Below are positions 8,016 through 17,454 of a stretch of DNA of 64,000 bases, piece by piece. Under the pieces are notes generated by a model. The model did not search any database and had not been told where the DNA came from. It was given only the letters and a program-made list of their open reading frames with translations. This DNA is from Halosegnis marinus (GTDB lineage Archaea > Halobacteriota > Halobacteria > Halobacteriales > Haloarculaceae): positions 1,860,001-1,924,000 of the forward strand of contig NZ_CP119802.1 of NCBI RefSeq assembly GCF_029338355.1, given 5' to 3'. The stretch's first letter is position 1. Each line of letters starts with the position of its first letter. Both the position numbers and the translations under genes were made by a program.

Positions 8016-9023
8016 GTGGAACCGGAGTTCCTCTTCGAGTTGCGCGTCTGCCGGTGGGCCGAGCGGGCGTGGACGCCCGCCGACCCCGACGACGCCGTCC
8101 TCGTCGCCCGCCAGCTCGGCGTCCGTTCCCGGCGGTGGGACACCCTGATACTCGAGTGCGACCCCGACGGCCTCGACGCGCGGGCCGTCTTCGGCGACGA
8201 GCGGCTCGACTCGGACCTGCTCCACGTCGTCCGCAACGCGCCCGGGAGCTACGCGTACTACCGCGACGCGCTCCCCGACCCCGGCTACGGCTGGCGCTAC
8301 GTCCGCGAGGCGATACACGAGGCGGCCGACCGCGGCCTCGTCGAGACGCGCCGGAACGGCAACCGCATCGAACTCAGGCGGAAGTACCGCTACCCGGACT
8401 GGGTGAACCGCGTCGTCGCCGTCGAGAACAAGCCCGACCTCTCCGCGAGCGCGGCCCGGGCGCTCGGCGACCAGCTCGAACGCGACGTGGCGCTGGGGCT
8501 CGCCGACGAGGTGTGGGTCGCCACCCGCGCGACGGGCGACGACGTGGCGCCGGCGCTGTACGAGCGGCTCCCCGTCGAGGCGGGTATCCTCGCGGTCGGC
8601 GACGGGGTCGAGACGGCGTGGAACGCGACCGCGCTCGCCGTCGCCGAGCCGGGCACGCGCATCCTCGACCGGCCCTCGGGGGGCGAGCACGACCGGAGCG
8701 CCGCGCGCTTCGAGTACGTCTCGCCCGAGTGGAAGGCCGACAAGCGCCGCGAGATAGCCGAGCGCGCCTACGAGCGCGGCTGGCGTTCGTTCCTCGACAC
8801 GATGCGGCCCGACTGCCGGAGCTTCGAGGTTCGCGACCCGGACACGCCGCTCCCGTACTGTACGGCGAAGGGGCGCCACGTCACCGCGGCGGAGTGTAAG
8901 GGGTCGTGTCCGGAGTTCGCGCCGGAGCCGCCGGCGTGGCGGTCGAAGGGGTGGCCCGTGGACGGCGGCCCGGGGAAGGCGCTCCGGCGGGTGCTGGAGC
9001 GCCAGCGGGCGCGCCGCCGCTAG
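8016..9023 (+). CDS. Haloarchaeal conserved protein (DUF5787-like), possible PD-(D/E)XK nuclease fold
   Basis: 335 residues from a GTG nine bases after the Nudix stop. I recognise it as a conserved haloarchaeal protein of unknown function. The central stretch RVVAVENKPDLS resembles the E-x-K strand of PD-(D/E)XK nucleases, followed by a helix (LGDQLERDVALGLADEVWVAT) as in that fold. Near the C-terminus three cysteines (PYCTAKGRHVTAAECKGSC) could bind metal or an iron-sulfur cluster, as in RecB/Cas4-type nucleases. This functional reading is inference only. The 3' end overlaps the convergent gene by four bases. Confidence 0.65.
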   Translation: MEPEFLFELRVCRWAERAWTPADPDDAVLVARQLGVRSRRWDTLILECDPDGLDARAVFGDERLDSDLLHVVRNAPGSYAYYRDALPDPGYGWRYVREAIHEAADRGLVETRRNGNRIELRRKYRYPDWVNRVVAVENKPDLSASAARALGDQLERDVALGLADEVWVATRATGDDVAPALYERLPVEAGILAVGDGVETAWNATALAVAEPGTRILDRPSGGEHDRSAARFEYVSPEWKADKRREIAERAYERGWRSFLDTMRPDCRSFEVRDPDTPLPYCTAKGRHVTAAECKGSCPEFAPEPPAWRSKGWPVDGGPGKALRRVLERQRARRR

Positions 9024-9520
9024 TCGTCCAGTTCCTCGACCTCGAGGTCGTCGCGCGAGACGGCGAGCCGGAAGGTGGGTACCGTCCGCTTGACCGTCTC
9101 GACGACGCCCTTGCTCGCGAGCGAGCGCAGCCCCGAGCGCACCTCGTCCACCTCGGGGTCGAACCCGGCGTCCCGGAGCTTGTGGAGGACGCTGACGACG
9201 CTCTCCGGGTCGTCGTCGCGGGCGGCCAGCACCTCGACGATGCCGACCTGAAGCGCCGGGACGCGGACGACGCGGGGGCCGTCCTCGCCCTCCCCCTCGA
9301 TGCCGGGGGCCACGTCGACCAGTTCGGCGGCCTCCGGCGTCGCGCGGATGAGGCTGTTCTCGTCGCGGTAGTAGAACTCCTTCAGCTCCCCCTCGAGGAA
9401 GCCGTGGACCTCGCTACCCGACTCCATCCCCCACCGCTCCTGTAGCTCCTTGTTCTTGGTCGGCTGGAGGGCCACCACGTCCGCCAGCCGTTCCTTCGCT
9501 TCCTCGGAGAGCTCGGTCAT
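9020..9520 (-). CDS. Haloarchaeal conserved protein (DUF5797-like), winged-helix-like
   Basis: 166 residues, acidic. It starts MTELSEEAKERLADVVALQ and contains two helix-rich segments resembling winged-helix units (residues 20-60, NKELQERWGMESGSEVHGFLEGEL, and 110-150, VVSVLHKLRDAGFDPEVDEVRSGL). A DNA-binding or regulatory role is plausible but not shown. I chose the ATG at 9520 over in-frame upstream codons because the product then begins like its relatives. It is convergent with the DUF5787-like gene. Confidence 0.65.
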   Translation of the reverse strand: MTELSEEAKERLADVVALQPTKNKELQERWGMESGSEVHGFLEGELKEFYYRDENSLIRATPEAAELVDVAPGIEGEGEDGPRVVRVPALQVGIVEVLAARDDDPESVVSVLHKLRDAGFDPEVDEVRSGLRSLASKGVVETVKRTVPTFRLAVSRDDLEVEELDD

Positions 9521-9621
9521 CGCTCGTCCGTAGAGGGGGTGCCCATTTCGGCCTAGCGGTTCCGGCCGCCCTCGCGCGCGGACCGCAAGACCCGTAAGCC
9601 GTCCCCCTATCGGACGCACGT

Positions 9622-10626
9622 ATGCAGACGAACCACGAGGTCAGGGTCGCCGACGCGCGCGACCTCTCGCTCGCGGAGCCCGCGGACCTCGTGGTCACTT
9701 CGCCCCCGTATCCGATGGTGGAGATGTGGGACGACTGCTTCGCCGCGCAGTCGCCCGAGGCCGCCGAGGCGCTCGCCGCCGACGAGGGCGACCGCGCCTT
9801 CGAGGCGATGCACGACGTGCTGGACGGCGTCTGGTCGCGGCTCGCCGACGCGGTCCGGGAGGGCGGCATCGTCGCCGTCAACGTCGGCGACGCCACCCGG
9901 AACCTCGACGAGTTCCAGCAGTACCCCAACGCCGCCGAGATAACGCGCCGGATGCGCGGCCACGGCTTCCGGACGCTCCCGGACCTGCTGTGGCGCAAGC
10001 CGACCAACTCCACGGCGAAGTTCATGGGCAGCGGGACGCTCCCGACGAACGCCTACCCGACGCTCGAACACGAACACGTCCTGCTCTTCCGCAACGGCGG
10101 GACGCGCGACTTCCCCCCGAGCGACGAGACGCGCTACGAGTCGGCCTACTTCTGGGAGGAGCGCAACACGTGGTTCTCGGACACGTGGGAGATACGCGGC
10201 GAGCGGCAGGCGCTCGCGGGGGAGGGGCGCGACCGCTCCGGGGCGTTCCCGTTCGAGGTGCCATACCGGCTCGTCTCGATGTTCTCGGTGTACGGCGACA
10301 CCGTGCTCGACCCGTTCTGGGGGACGGGCACCACGTCGCTCGCGGCGCTGGTCGCCGGCCGGTCGAGCGTCGGCTACGAGCGCGACGGCGACCTCGTGGC
10401 GGGGTTCGCGGAGGCGGCCGAGCGCGCGCCCGCGCTCTCCCGCGAGGTGGTCCGCGAACGGCTCGCCGACCACCGCGAGTGGGCCGCCGACCACGATCCC
10501 GGCTACGCGGCCGACCACTACGACTTCGGCGTGAAGACGAGCCTCGAACGCGGTATCCGCCTCTACGAGGCGACCGACGTGACCCGCGACGGCCGCGAGT
10601 GGACCGCGAGCTACGACCCCGTCTGA
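9622..10626 (+). CDS. Orphan DNA methyltransferase (beta-class, m4C/m6A type)
   Basis: 334 residues. Catalytic motif IV TSPPYPM is near the N-terminus (residues about 29-35), and the SAM-binding DPFWGTGTTSLAAL motif is near residue 230, the motif order of beta-class amino-methyltransferases. The SPPY form favours N4-cytosine but does not exclude N6-adenine. No restriction endonuclease gene lies next to it, so it is a solitary modification enzyme. Haloarchaea widely carry an orphan CTAG methyltransferase and avoid CTAG sites; this gene is a candidate for that enzyme by inference. CCGTAAGCCG about 25 bases upstream may serve as its TATA element. Confidence 0.85.
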   Translation: MQTNHEVRVADARDLSLAEPADLVVTSPPYPMVEMWDDCFAAQSPEAAEALAADEGDRAFEAMHDVLDGVWSRLADAVREGGIVAVNVGDATRNLDEFQQYPNAAEITRRMRGHGFRTLPDLLWRKPTNSTAKFMGSGTLPTNAYPTLEHEHVLLFRNGGTRDFPPSDETRYESAYFWEERNTWFSDTWEIRGERQALAGEGRDRSGAFPFEVPYRLVSMFSVYGDTVLDPFWGTGTTSLAALVAGRSSVGYERDGDLVAGFAEAAERAPALSREVVRERLADHREWAADHDPGYAADHYDFGVKTSLERGIRLYEATDVTRDGREWTASYDPV

Positions 10627-10660
10627 GTGGGTTTTTGCCGCGGGCCGCACAGTCCGCGGT

Positions 10661-11347
10661 ATGGACCTCGACTTCGACGCCTTCCGGCTCGCGGCCTCGA
10701 CGGCCGACCTCGCCGAGGAGCCGGCCGCGCGCGACCACGCCGACCTCGTGGAGTTCCGGATGGACCTCGCGGACGACCCCCTCGACGCGCTCGACGGCTA
10801 CGACGGGGAGCTGCCGCTGCTGTGTACGAACCGCGCCGCGTGGGAGGGCGGCGACGCGGCCGAGGACGGCCGGCTCGCGGCGCTCGAACGCGCGGCCGAA
10901 CACGACGCCGTCGTCGCCGTCGATGTCGAGGTAGCGGCCATCGAGGACGGCGCACAGCCGACGGTGGACCACGCCCACGACCACGGGGCGCGGGTCGTCG
11001 CCAGCGTCCACGACTTCGAGGGGACGCCGACGGGCGACGAACTCGCGCGCCTGCTCGCCCGCGCCGCGGCCGCCGGCGACGTGGGGAAGCTCGCCGTCAC
11101 GGCCGAGTCGGCCGACGACACGCTCCGCCTGCTCTCGGTGACGCGGGCGATGGCCGCCGAGGGCGCGACGGTGGCGACGATGGCGATGGGCGAGGCGGGC
11201 CGCCACACCCGTGCCGTCGCGCCGCTGTACGGGTCGCGAATCGGCTACGCGCCGGTCGCGACCGAGAACGCGACCGCGCCCGGCCAGTACGACCTCGCGA
11301 CGCTCTCGGACCTCGTCGCGCGGCTGTCGGGCGAATCCGGGGTTTGA
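10661..11347 (+). CDS. aroD: 3-dehydroquinate dehydratase, type I
   Basis: 228 residues, a class I Schiff-base dehydratase converting 3-dehydroquinate to 3-dehydroshikimate in the shikimate pathway. Features are VEFRMDL (substrate-binding Glu/Arg, residues about 30), the HDF histidine region VVASVHDFEGTP, the catalytic lysine in GDVGKLAVTAES, and the C-terminal GQYDLATL loop. GTTTTTGCC about 27 bases before the ATG may be its TATA element. DHQ synthase II and ADTH synthase, which act earlier in the same archaeal pathway, lie 2-4 kb downstream. Confidence 0.92.
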   Translation: MDLDFDAFRLAASTADLAEEPAARDHADLVEFRMDLADDPLDALDGYDGELPLLCTNRAAWEGGDAAEDGRLAALERAAEHDAVVAVDVEVAAIEDGAQPTVDHAHDHGARVVASVHDFEGTPTGDELARLLARAAAAGDVGKLAVTAESADDTLRLLSVTRAMAAEGATVATMAMGEAGRHTRAVAPLYGSRIGYAPVATENATAPGQYDLATLSDLVARLSGESGV

Positions 11348-11374
11348 TGCCCCTCGCGCGGTAAGCCGACGCCG

Positions 11375-11767
11375 ATGGACAGACGGGCGTGGCTCGCGGC
11401 CGGGTTCTCCTTCCTCCAGCCGGGGCTGGGCCACCTCTACCTGCGCGCCTACCGCCGCGCCGTGACGTGGTTCCTCGTGTGGGCCGCCGTCACCGCGGCG
11501 CTCGTCGACCTGCCGACGCCGGAGCCGACGCTCTCGGGCCTCGTCGCGGCCGCCACACAGCTGTTCGCCGCGCTCGGGGGGCTGGACCTGATCCCCTCGC
11601 TCGTCATCTCGGCGGTGACGGCGTTCGCCATGGTGGACGCCTTCAGGCTGGCCGAGGCGCGGATGCGGACCGACGACGACACTCCCCGGTGTCCGTCGTG
11701 CGGGAAGGAACTCGACGGCGACCTCGACTTCTGCCCGTGGTGTACGGCCGACCTCTCAGGCGAGTAA
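11375..11767 (+). CDS. Small membrane protein with C-terminal zinc ribbon
   Basis: 130 residues. There are two or three hydrophobic segments (residues about 7-40 and 55-90), then a C-terminal zinc ribbon with two CxxC knuckles (CPSCGKELDGDLDFCPWC). The GLGHLYLRAYRRAVTWF start resembles small haloarchaeal zinc-ribbon membrane proteins. No enzymatic motif is visible. The gene is 27 bases after aroD, possibly in the same transcript, and its end overlaps the convergent CPBP gene by 12 bases. Confidence 0.7.
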   Translation: MDRRAWLAAGFSFLQPGLGHLYLRAYRRAVTWFLVWAAVTAALVDLPTPEPTLSGLVAAATQLFAALGGLDLIPSLVISAVTAFAMVDAFRLAEARMRTDDDTPRCPSCGKELDGDLDFCPWCTADLSGE

Positions 11768-12538
11768 CGCCGCGACGCTCGCGCCGACGGCGACGACGTG
11801 AGCGAGCGCGTGCGCGACCATCGCCGCCTCCAGGCTCCGCCGCCAGTAGAGCCAGCCGAAGACGACGCCGGCGACGGTGTTGCCGAGTATCACGAACGCG
11901 AGCACCGGGAGCGTGAGCCCGCCGTAACTGCTCGCCGCGGCGGGGAGGTGGCCGACGCCGAACAGCACCGCGGAGACGAGTACGGCGGCCCAGCCGACCC
12001 CCGCGGAGAGGTCGCCCTCGGCGCCGTTCGCGCGCCACAGCAGATAGGCGACGAGCGAGAGGACGCCCCACCGCAGGAGGAGTTCCTCGGTGATACCCCC
12101 GTAGAGCACGCGGAGCGGGAGGCTCCCGAGGAGCGCTCCCACGGTCCCTTCGGGGGCGCCGCCCGCCGGCGTCGGGGCGACGAAGCCGGCGAGGAACAGC
12201 AGGACGCCGACGAGGACGCCGCCGGCGACGGCCGCGCGGGCCTGTCCGCGGAGCGCCGAGAGCAAGGGTTCGCCGTCGGAGACACGCTCGAGGAGGAGCG
12301 AGCGGAGGCCGACCCGCGGCGCGAGGCCGAGGCCGAGGAGGACGGCGACGGCCACGAGCGCGAGCGACTGGCCGGCCGTCGCGGCCATCACGACGGCGAC
12401 GGACTGGCCCGCGCCTTCGGCCGCCCGTTCGTAGGCCGCGCGGTCCGTGGTGAGGACGAGCGCGGCGACGCCGACGGCGCCGAGCGCGAACAGCGGGAGG
12501 AAGCGGCGGGCGGTGACGCTGGGGTCGCGGTCGGTCAT
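11756..12538 (-). CDS. CPBP-family intramembrane metalloprotease (second copy)
   Basis: 260 residues with about eight hydrophobic segments. CPBP motif 1 is EELLLRWG (residues about 150-157), motif 2 is the histidine in GVGHLPAAA, and a later HALAH supplies further histidines. It is clearly of the same family as the protein encoded at 6192-6968 but not a close copy. It is downstream of DHQ synthase II on the same strand with a 45-base gap. The substrate is unknown. Confidence 0.78.
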   Translation of the reverse strand: MTDRDPSVTARRFLPLFALGAVGVAALVLTTDRAAYERAAEGAGQSVAVVMAATAGQSLALVAVAVLLGLGLAPRVGLRSLLLERVSDGEPLLSALRGQARAAVAGGVLVGVLLFLAGFVAPTPAGGAPEGTVGALLGSLPLRVLYGGITEELLLRWGVLSLVAYLLWRANGAEGDLSAGVGWAAVLVSAVLFGVGHLPAAASSYGGLTLPVLAFVILGNTVAGVVFGWLYWRRSLEAAMVAHALAHVVAVGASVAALLA

Positions 12539-12583
12539 CGCTCGCGAGTGAACGGCGACGGGGGAAAAAGCGTCCGACCGACG

Positions 12584-13744
12584 TTACTTCTCGATGATGC
12601 TCTCGTCGACGGCCTCGCCGAAGTGGCGCGCCGTGTCCTCGTAGTAGACGAGGAGTTCGTCGCCGGCTTCGAGGTCGGTGACGGCCTTCCGCCCCGCCTC
12701 GGTGGCGACCTTGATGGTCTCGGCGTTCTGGAGCAGCGTCTCGATGCGGTCGCCGTTCTCCGTCTCGGCCTCGACGCGGAACATCGGGCGCCGCTCGATC
12801 TTCGACCGGCCGACGATGGCCTCCCGCGTGGAGCCGTCCGTCGAGACGACCTGCACCTCGTCGCCCGACTTCAGTTCCGAGAGGTACTTCGTCCCGCCGC
12901 CGGGGGTGCGGACGTACGCGTGGACCGCGCCCGCGTTGACGCGGAACGGCCGCGAGGCGACGTACGGCGACTCCGCGGTCTCCGCGTGGACGAAGAAGAG
13001 GCCGCGCGACATCGACCCCACGAGCATCCCCTCGTCGTCGTTCATCATCGTCCCCGTATCGACGCAGACGCGGTCGGCGCTGCCCGTCTCCTCGACGGCC
13101 GTCACCGTGGCGTACTGCATCGAGAGCTGTTCGCGCTCGGACTCGTCGCGCACGTCCACCGTGTCGCGGATGACGCCCGGGTCGTCGGTGTCGAGCAGGA
13201 CGGCGTCGGCGCCGAGCTCCAGCGTCTCGAAGGCGGTGCGCGCCTCCTCCGCGGAGCGGACGCCGGCGACGAGGTCCGTCTCCTCCCCGATGCGCGCGAT
13301 GAGGTTCTCCAGCGGGATTATCTTCCAGTCGTCGCCCACGACGACGGTGTAGTCGGCCTCGGTCGCGGCCTCCTGTGCGAACGCCTCGTAGTCCTCGTTC
13401 AGGATGCGGACGTACGACGCGTTCGCGCCGTCCCGGCGCAGGGTGGTCAGGTCCGCGCTCCCCGAGAAGTCGGAGGGGAGGTCGACCGTGCCGTCGCCCT
13501 CGCCGCCCTTCCCGACGACGGCGATGTCCGGCTCGCCGCCCTCGTCGTCCGCGTCCATCACGTGGACATCGTCGCCGGTGAAGGCCGCGACCGTCACCTG
13601 CCCGAGTTCGCGCACCCGGTCAACGTCGCGCTGGTCCACCAGCACCACGTCGACCCCGGCCTCCAGACCGGCGGTGATGCGCGCCCGTCGCGCGTCCCAG
13701 TCGCCGACCTCGTCGTCGGCCTTCAGCCAGACGGAGCGTGTCAT
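12584..13744 (-). CDS. aroB': 3-dehydroquinate synthase II (archaeal type)
   Basis: 386 residues, normal for the archaeal enzyme that oxidises and cyclises 2-amino-3,7-dideoxyheptulosonate (ADTH) to 3-dehydroquinate using NAD, replacing bacterial AroB. Signatures are MTRSVWLKAD at the start, VGDDWKIIPLENLIA, GSMSRGLFFVHAET and the NAGAVHAYVRTPGGGTKYLSEL core. The ATG at 13744 is supported by a TTCAATACC element about 25 bases upstream. The upstream-acting ADTH synthase is encoded at 14553-15347, with one unrelated HAD gene on the other strand between them. Confidence 0.93.
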   Translation of the reverse strand: MTRSVWLKADDEVGDWDARRARITAGLEAGVDVVLVDQRDVDRVRELGQVTVAAFTGDDVHVMDADDEGGEPDIAVVGKGGEGDGTVDLPSDFSGSADLTTLRRDGANASYVRILNEDYEAFAQEAATEADYTVVVGDDWKIIPLENLIARIGEETDLVAGVRSAEEARTAFETLELGADAVLLDTDDPGVIRDTVDVRDESEREQLSMQYATVTAVEETGSADRVCVDTGTMMNDDEGMLVGSMSRGLFFVHAETAESPYVASRPFRVNAGAVHAYVRTPGGGTKYLSELKSGDEVQVVSTDGSTREAIVGRSKIERRPMFRVEAETENGDRIETLLQNAETIKVATEAGRKAVTDLEAGDELLVYYEDTARHFGEAVDESIIEK

Positions 13745-13850
13745 ATCGGTGCGTCGGGAGGTCCGGTATTGAACGTGGCGACTCGGGCGACAGTGCGGTT
13801 CTTCCGGAACCGCGCGAACGGACAGAACCCTTATCCGGGGCGATTCACCT

Positions 13851-14543
13851 ATGAACAGCATGCCCGGTTCGCCCTCCGTCGCCGCGGTCAGCTTCGACCT
13901 CGACGACACCCTCATCCGCTACGACCACGACCCCGACGAGGTGCTCGACGAGGCGTTCCGCCGCGCGGGCGTCGGCCCTTTCTGTACCCCGGACGAGCTG
14001 TGGGCCGTCGCCTCGGAGACGCCGGACGCCGACAGCGACCACCAGTTCCTCACCTACCTGTTCCGCGCGGCCGCCGACCGGTACGGCGGTCCGACGGAGT
14101 CGGCGGCGACGCTCGCGCGCACCTACGAGGCCGCGACGGACCACACCGCCGTCTCCTTTCGCCCCGGCGCCGAGGCCGCGCTCGCGGCCGCCCGCGAGGT
14201 CGGTCCGGTCGGGCTCATCACCAACGGCGGCCGCGATGTCCAGGAGGTGAAGCTCCGCGAACTCGGCCTCACCGGCGCGTTCGACTCGGTGGTGTTCGCG
14301 GGCGAAGAGACCCGCCCGAAGCCGGCCCGCGAGCCGTTCGAGCGCGCGCTGACGGAACTGAGCGCGGACCCGACGGAGACGCTGTACGTCGGGAACTCGC
14401 TCCACCACGACGTGGCGGGCGCGAAGCGCGCGGGCTGGCACGCGGCGTGGTATCCCCGCGAGTCCGACCGCGACGAGTCGCCCGAGGAACACGCGCCCGA
14501 CTACACGTTCGAGACGCTGTCGGAGCTAGAGGAGGCGTTCTGA
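13851..14543 (+). CDS. HAD-family hydrolase
   Basis: 230 residues. HAD motif I FDLDDTLI (nucleophile Asp about residue 17), motif II ITNGG, motif III lysine in RPKPAREPFERAL and motif IV GNSLHHDVAGAKRAG are all intact, with a small helical cap between motifs I and II. This suits a small-molecule phosphatase (phosphoglycolate- or pyrimidine-nucleotidase-like); the substrate is unknown. ATGs at 13851 and 13860 are both possible. CTTATCC lies 19-25 bases upstream of the first. It sits between two aromatic-pathway genes but on the opposite strand. Confidence 0.82.
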   Translation: MNSMPGSPSVAAVSFDLDDTLIRYDHDPDEVLDEAFRRAGVGPFCTPDELWAVASETPDADSDHQFLTYLFRAAADRYGGPTESAATLARTYEAATDHTAVSFRPGAEAALAAAREVGPVGLITNGGRDVQEVKLRELGLTGAFDSVVFAGEETRPKPAREPFERALTELSADPTETLYVGNSLHHDVAGAKRAGWHAAWYPRESDRDESPEEHAPDYTFETLSELEEAF

Positions 14544-14552
14544 CCGGCGGCG

Positions 14553-15347
14553 CTACAGTTCGACGGCGAGGCCGGCCCGTTCGAGCGCAGTCTCCGTGTC
14601 GGCGTCGTCGTGGATGACGGCGCTGACGGCCGTCGTGATGGCCTCGGGGTCGTCGTGCTGGAAGATACTGCGCCCCATCGAGACGCCCGCGCCGCCGGCG
14701 TCCATGACGCCGCGGACCGCCTCGACCGTCTCGCGGTCGGTGCCCTTCGCGCCGCCGGCGATAACGACCGGCAAGCGCGTCGATTCGACCACGTGTTCGA
14801 AGCTCCCCGCGTCGCCGGAGTAGCCCGTCTTGACGATATCGGCACCGAGCTCCTCCGCGAAGCGAACGGCGTGGCCGAGCGCCTCGGGATCGGTCGAATC
14901 GACGCCGGGGCCGCGCGCGTACGCCATCGCGAGGACGGGGACGCCGAGGCGGCCGGCCTCCTCCGTGACGCGGGCGAGGTCCTCCAGCTGTTTCGGCTCG
15001 TAGTCGGAGCCGACGTTGATGTGGAGCGAGACGGCGTCCGCGCCGACGCGGACGGCCTCCTCGACGCTCCCGGAGATACGCTTGTCCTGTTCGTCCGGGC
15101 CGATGGTGGTCGAGGCGTTGAGGTGGACGATGTACCCCTTCCCGTTCTTGTTCGGGTGGACGCGCGGCGCGATGCCCTTCTGCGTGAGGACGGCGTCGGC
15201 GCCGCCGCGGGTGACGCCGTCGATGGTCGATTCGATGTCCTTCAGGCCCGTGACGGCACCCATCGTGATGCCGTGGTCCATCGGGACGACGAGGTATCGC
15301 CCCCCTGTGCCGATGCGGTCGAGTCGTGCTGAGATTCCCGTGTCCAT
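14553..15347 (-). CDS. aroA': 2-amino-3,7-dideoxy-D-threo-hept-6-ulosonate (ADTH) synthase
   Basis: 264 residues, a class I aldolase of the DhnA / archaeal FBA family. Signatures are VVPMDHGITMG, the NASTTIG strand, the Schiff-base lysine in DIVKTGYSGD (residue about 180), VVIAGGAKG and the C-terminal phosphate-binding GGAGVSMGRSIFQ. In archaea lacking DAHP synthase it makes ADTH for DHQ synthase II. Its location directly after trpCBA and near DHQ synthase II supports this role over fructose-bisphosphate aldolase. The gap from trpA is 26 bases. Confidence 0.88.
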   Translation of the reverse strand: MDTGISARLDRIGTGGRYLVVPMDHGITMGAVTGLKDIESTIDGVTRGGADAVLTQKGIAPRVHPNKNGKGYIVHLNASTTIGPDEQDKRISGSVEEAVRVGADAVSLHINVGSDYEPKQLEDLARVTEEAGRLGVPVLAMAYARGPGVDSTDPEALGHAVRFAEELGADIVKTGYSGDAGSFEHVVESTRLPVVIAGGAKGTDRETVEAVRGVMDAGGAGVSMGRSIFQHDDPEAITTAVSAVIHDDADTETALERAGLAVEL

Positions 15348-15373
15348 GATACGTTAGCGTGTGGCAGAGTGAT

Positions 15374-16207
15374 TCAAGTCCGTTCCGGTGTCGTCGCGCG
15401 CGAGCCGGCGACCGCGCCCTCCTTCAGTTCCCGGCAGAGGGCTTCGAGGCGGTTCGCCGTCTCGCCGACCGGGGCGTCCGACTCGTGGCCCTCGGCGACG
15501 ATGTCCACGAGCGCCGAGCCGACGATGATGCCGTCCGCGCCCCCGGCGACGACACGCTCGGCGTGTTCGCCCGTCTTGATGCCGAAGCCGACGGCCTTCG
15601 GGACGTCGTAGCCGGCCAGCCGGTCGAGGCTCGCCGTCGTCTGGTCGCTCACGTCGTCGCGCGCGCCGGTGACGCCCAGTCGCGCCTGCACGTAGAGGTA
15701 GCCCGACGACAGCGACACCAGCCGTTCGAGTCGGTCGTCGTCCGTCGTCGGCGCGACGATGAAGACGAGGTCCAGCCCGTGGTCCGTGCAGGCCTCGCGG
15801 AGCGGGTCGGCCTCCTCCGCGGGGAGGTCGGGGACGACGAAGCCGTCGATGCCGGCCTCCTTCGCCCGGCGGACGAACGGCGCCGGTCCCTCCTCGTCGC
15901 CGTACTGGTAGATGAGGTTGTAGTAGGTCATACACACCAGCGGCACGTCCACGTCCGCCTCCTCGACGAACTCGAAGTAGCGGCCGACGGTCATCCCACC
16001 CGCCAGCGAGCGAACGATGGCGCTCTGGATGGTGGAGCCCTCGGCGATGGGTTCGGAGAACGGGAGGCCGAGTTCGATGATGTCGGCGCCGCCCCGTTCC
16101 AGCGCCTCGACGTATTCCAGCGAGGCCTCGTAGTTCGGGTCGCCCGCGGCGAGGTAGGGGATGAACGCCGGGCCGTCCGCGAACGCGGCGGCGATGTCGG
16201 CGTTCAT
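15374..16207 (-). CDS. trpA: Tryptophan synthase alpha chain
   Basis: 277 residues. It cleaves indole-3-glycerol phosphate to indole and glyceraldehyde 3-phosphate. Family signatures are [11 protein letters not shown], the catalytic Glu in [27 protein letters not shown], the catalytic-region DLPAEEADP, and the phosphate-binding [11 protein letters not shown] and [12 protein letters not shown]. The start overlaps the trpB stop (ATGA), so translation is probably coupled. Order in the operon is trpC-trpB-trpA then ADTH synthase. Confidence 0.95.
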   Translation of the reverse strand: MNADIAAAFADGPAFIPYLAAGDPNYEASLEYVEALERGGADIIELGLPFSEPIAEGSTIQSAIVRSLAGGMTVGRYFEFVEEADVDVPLVCMTYYNLIYQYGDEEGPAPFVRRAKEAGIDGFVVPDLPAEEADPLREACTDHGLDLVFIVAPTTDDDRLERLVSLSSGYLYVQARLGVTGARDDVSDQTTASLDRLAGYDVPKAVGFGIKTGEHAERVVAGGADGIIVGSALVDIVAEGHESDAPVGETANRLEALCRELKEGAVAGSRATTPERT

Positions 16208-17454
16208 TCGAAGACCCCCATGTCCGGCGCGTTCGGCAGGTCGCGCTTCTCCGTCTCCTCGATGGCCGCCTCGAGGTCCTTGTCGCCGCGGCCGGAGACG
16301 TTCACCACGACGAACTCGCCGAGATCCTCGTCTGTCTCCTCCAGGAAGGCGAGCGCGTGGGCCGTCTCCAGCGCGGGGATGATGCCCTCGTCCTGCGAGA
16401 GGCGGTGGAACGCCTCCAGCGCCGCGTCGTCGTCGACGTTGACCGCGTTCACGCGCCCCTCGTCGACGAGGTACGCGAGTTCGGGGCCGACCCCGGCGTA
16501 GTCCAGCCCCGAGGAGACGGAGTGGGACTCCATTATCTGGCCGTCGCCGTCCTGGAGCAGTTTGGTGCGCGCGCCGTGGAGCACGCCCTCGCTCCCCGTC
16601 GAGAGCGACGCGGAGTTGGGCGCGACGCCGCGCTCCTCGTCCACCGACAGCGAGGAGCCGCCGGCCTCGACGGCGTAGAGGCTCACCCCCTCGTCGCCGA
16701 CGAAGTCGGAGAAGATGCCCATCGTGTTCGAGCCGCCGCCCGCGCAGGCGACGACCGCGTCCGGCAGGCGGCCGTACTGCTCCTCGGCCTGTCGGCGCGT
16801 CTCCTCGGCGATGACGCGGTGGAAGTCCCGCACCATCGCGGGGAACGGCGCCGGGCCGACGACGCTCCCGATGACGTAGTGGGTCGTCTCCACCGTCGTC
16901 GCCCAGTCGCGCATCGTCTCGGAGATGGCCTCCTTCAGCGTGCCCCGGCCGATGTCGACGGGGTTGACCGCCGCGCCGTTGATGCGCATCCGGAAGACGT
17001 TGGGCCGCTGGCGGTTCACGTCGCGCCGGCCCATGTATATCTCGCAGGGCATGTCGAGGTGGGCCGCGGCCATCGCCGTCGCGGTGCCGTGCTGGCCCGC
17101 GCCCGTCTCCGCGATGATGCGCTCCTTCCCCATGTACTTCGCCAGCAGCACCTGCCCGAGCGCGTTGTTGAGCTTGTGTGCGCCGCCGTGGAGCAGGTCC
17201 TCGCGCTTCAGGTACACGTCGGAGCCGTACCGCTCCGAGAGGTTGTCCGCGCGCTGGAGCGGCGTCGGCCGCCCGCCGAAGTCGCGGATGCGCTCGCGGA
17301 ACTCGTCCATGAATCCGTCTTCGTTGTCGAGGACGTACCGCTCGTAGGCGTCCGTCAGTTCCTCGATGGCGGGCATCAGCGCCTCGGGGACGTACTGGCC
17401 GCCGTAGTCGCCGAACTTCCGCTCGGACCGTCGCTTTGAGTTACTCTCGGGCAT
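16204..17454 (-). CDS. trpB: Tryptophan synthase beta chain
   Basis: 416 residues. It condenses indole with serine using PLP. Signatures are [15 protein letters not shown], the PLP lysine in [25 protein letters not shown], the glycine-rich PLP phosphate loop [10 protein letters not shown] and the C-terminal [11 protein letters not shown]. The start overlaps the end of trpC by 14 bases and the stop overlaps the trpA start, giving a compact trpCBA operon. This is the TrpB1 type that pairs with TrpA. Confidence 0.95.
   Translation of the reverse strand: MPESNSKRRSERKFGDYGGQYVPEALMPAIEELTDAYERYVLDNEDGFMDEFRERIRDFGGRPTPLQRADNLSERYGSDVYLKREDLLHGGAHKLNNALGQVLLAKYMGKERIIAETGAGQHGTATAMAAAHLDMPCEIYMGRRDVNRQRPNVFRMRINGAAVNPVDIGRGTLKEAISETMRDWATTVETTHYVIGSVVGPAPFPAMVRDFHRVIAEETRRQAEEQYGRLPDAVVACAGGGSNTMGIFSDFVGDEGVSLYAVEAGGSSLSVDEERGVAPNSASLSTGSEGVLHGARTKLLQDGDGQIMESHSVSSGLDYAGVGPELAYLVDEGRVNAVNVDDDAALEAFHRLSQDEGIIPALETAHALAFLEETDEDLGEFVVVNVSGRGDKDLEAAIEETEKRDLPNAPDMGVFE

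Noticed and set aside
14553-15347. Glycolytic class I fructose-bisphosphate aldolase
   Set aside because: Same superfamily, but the position after trpCBA and near DHQ synthase II favours ADTH synthase. An assay or tree placement would settle it.
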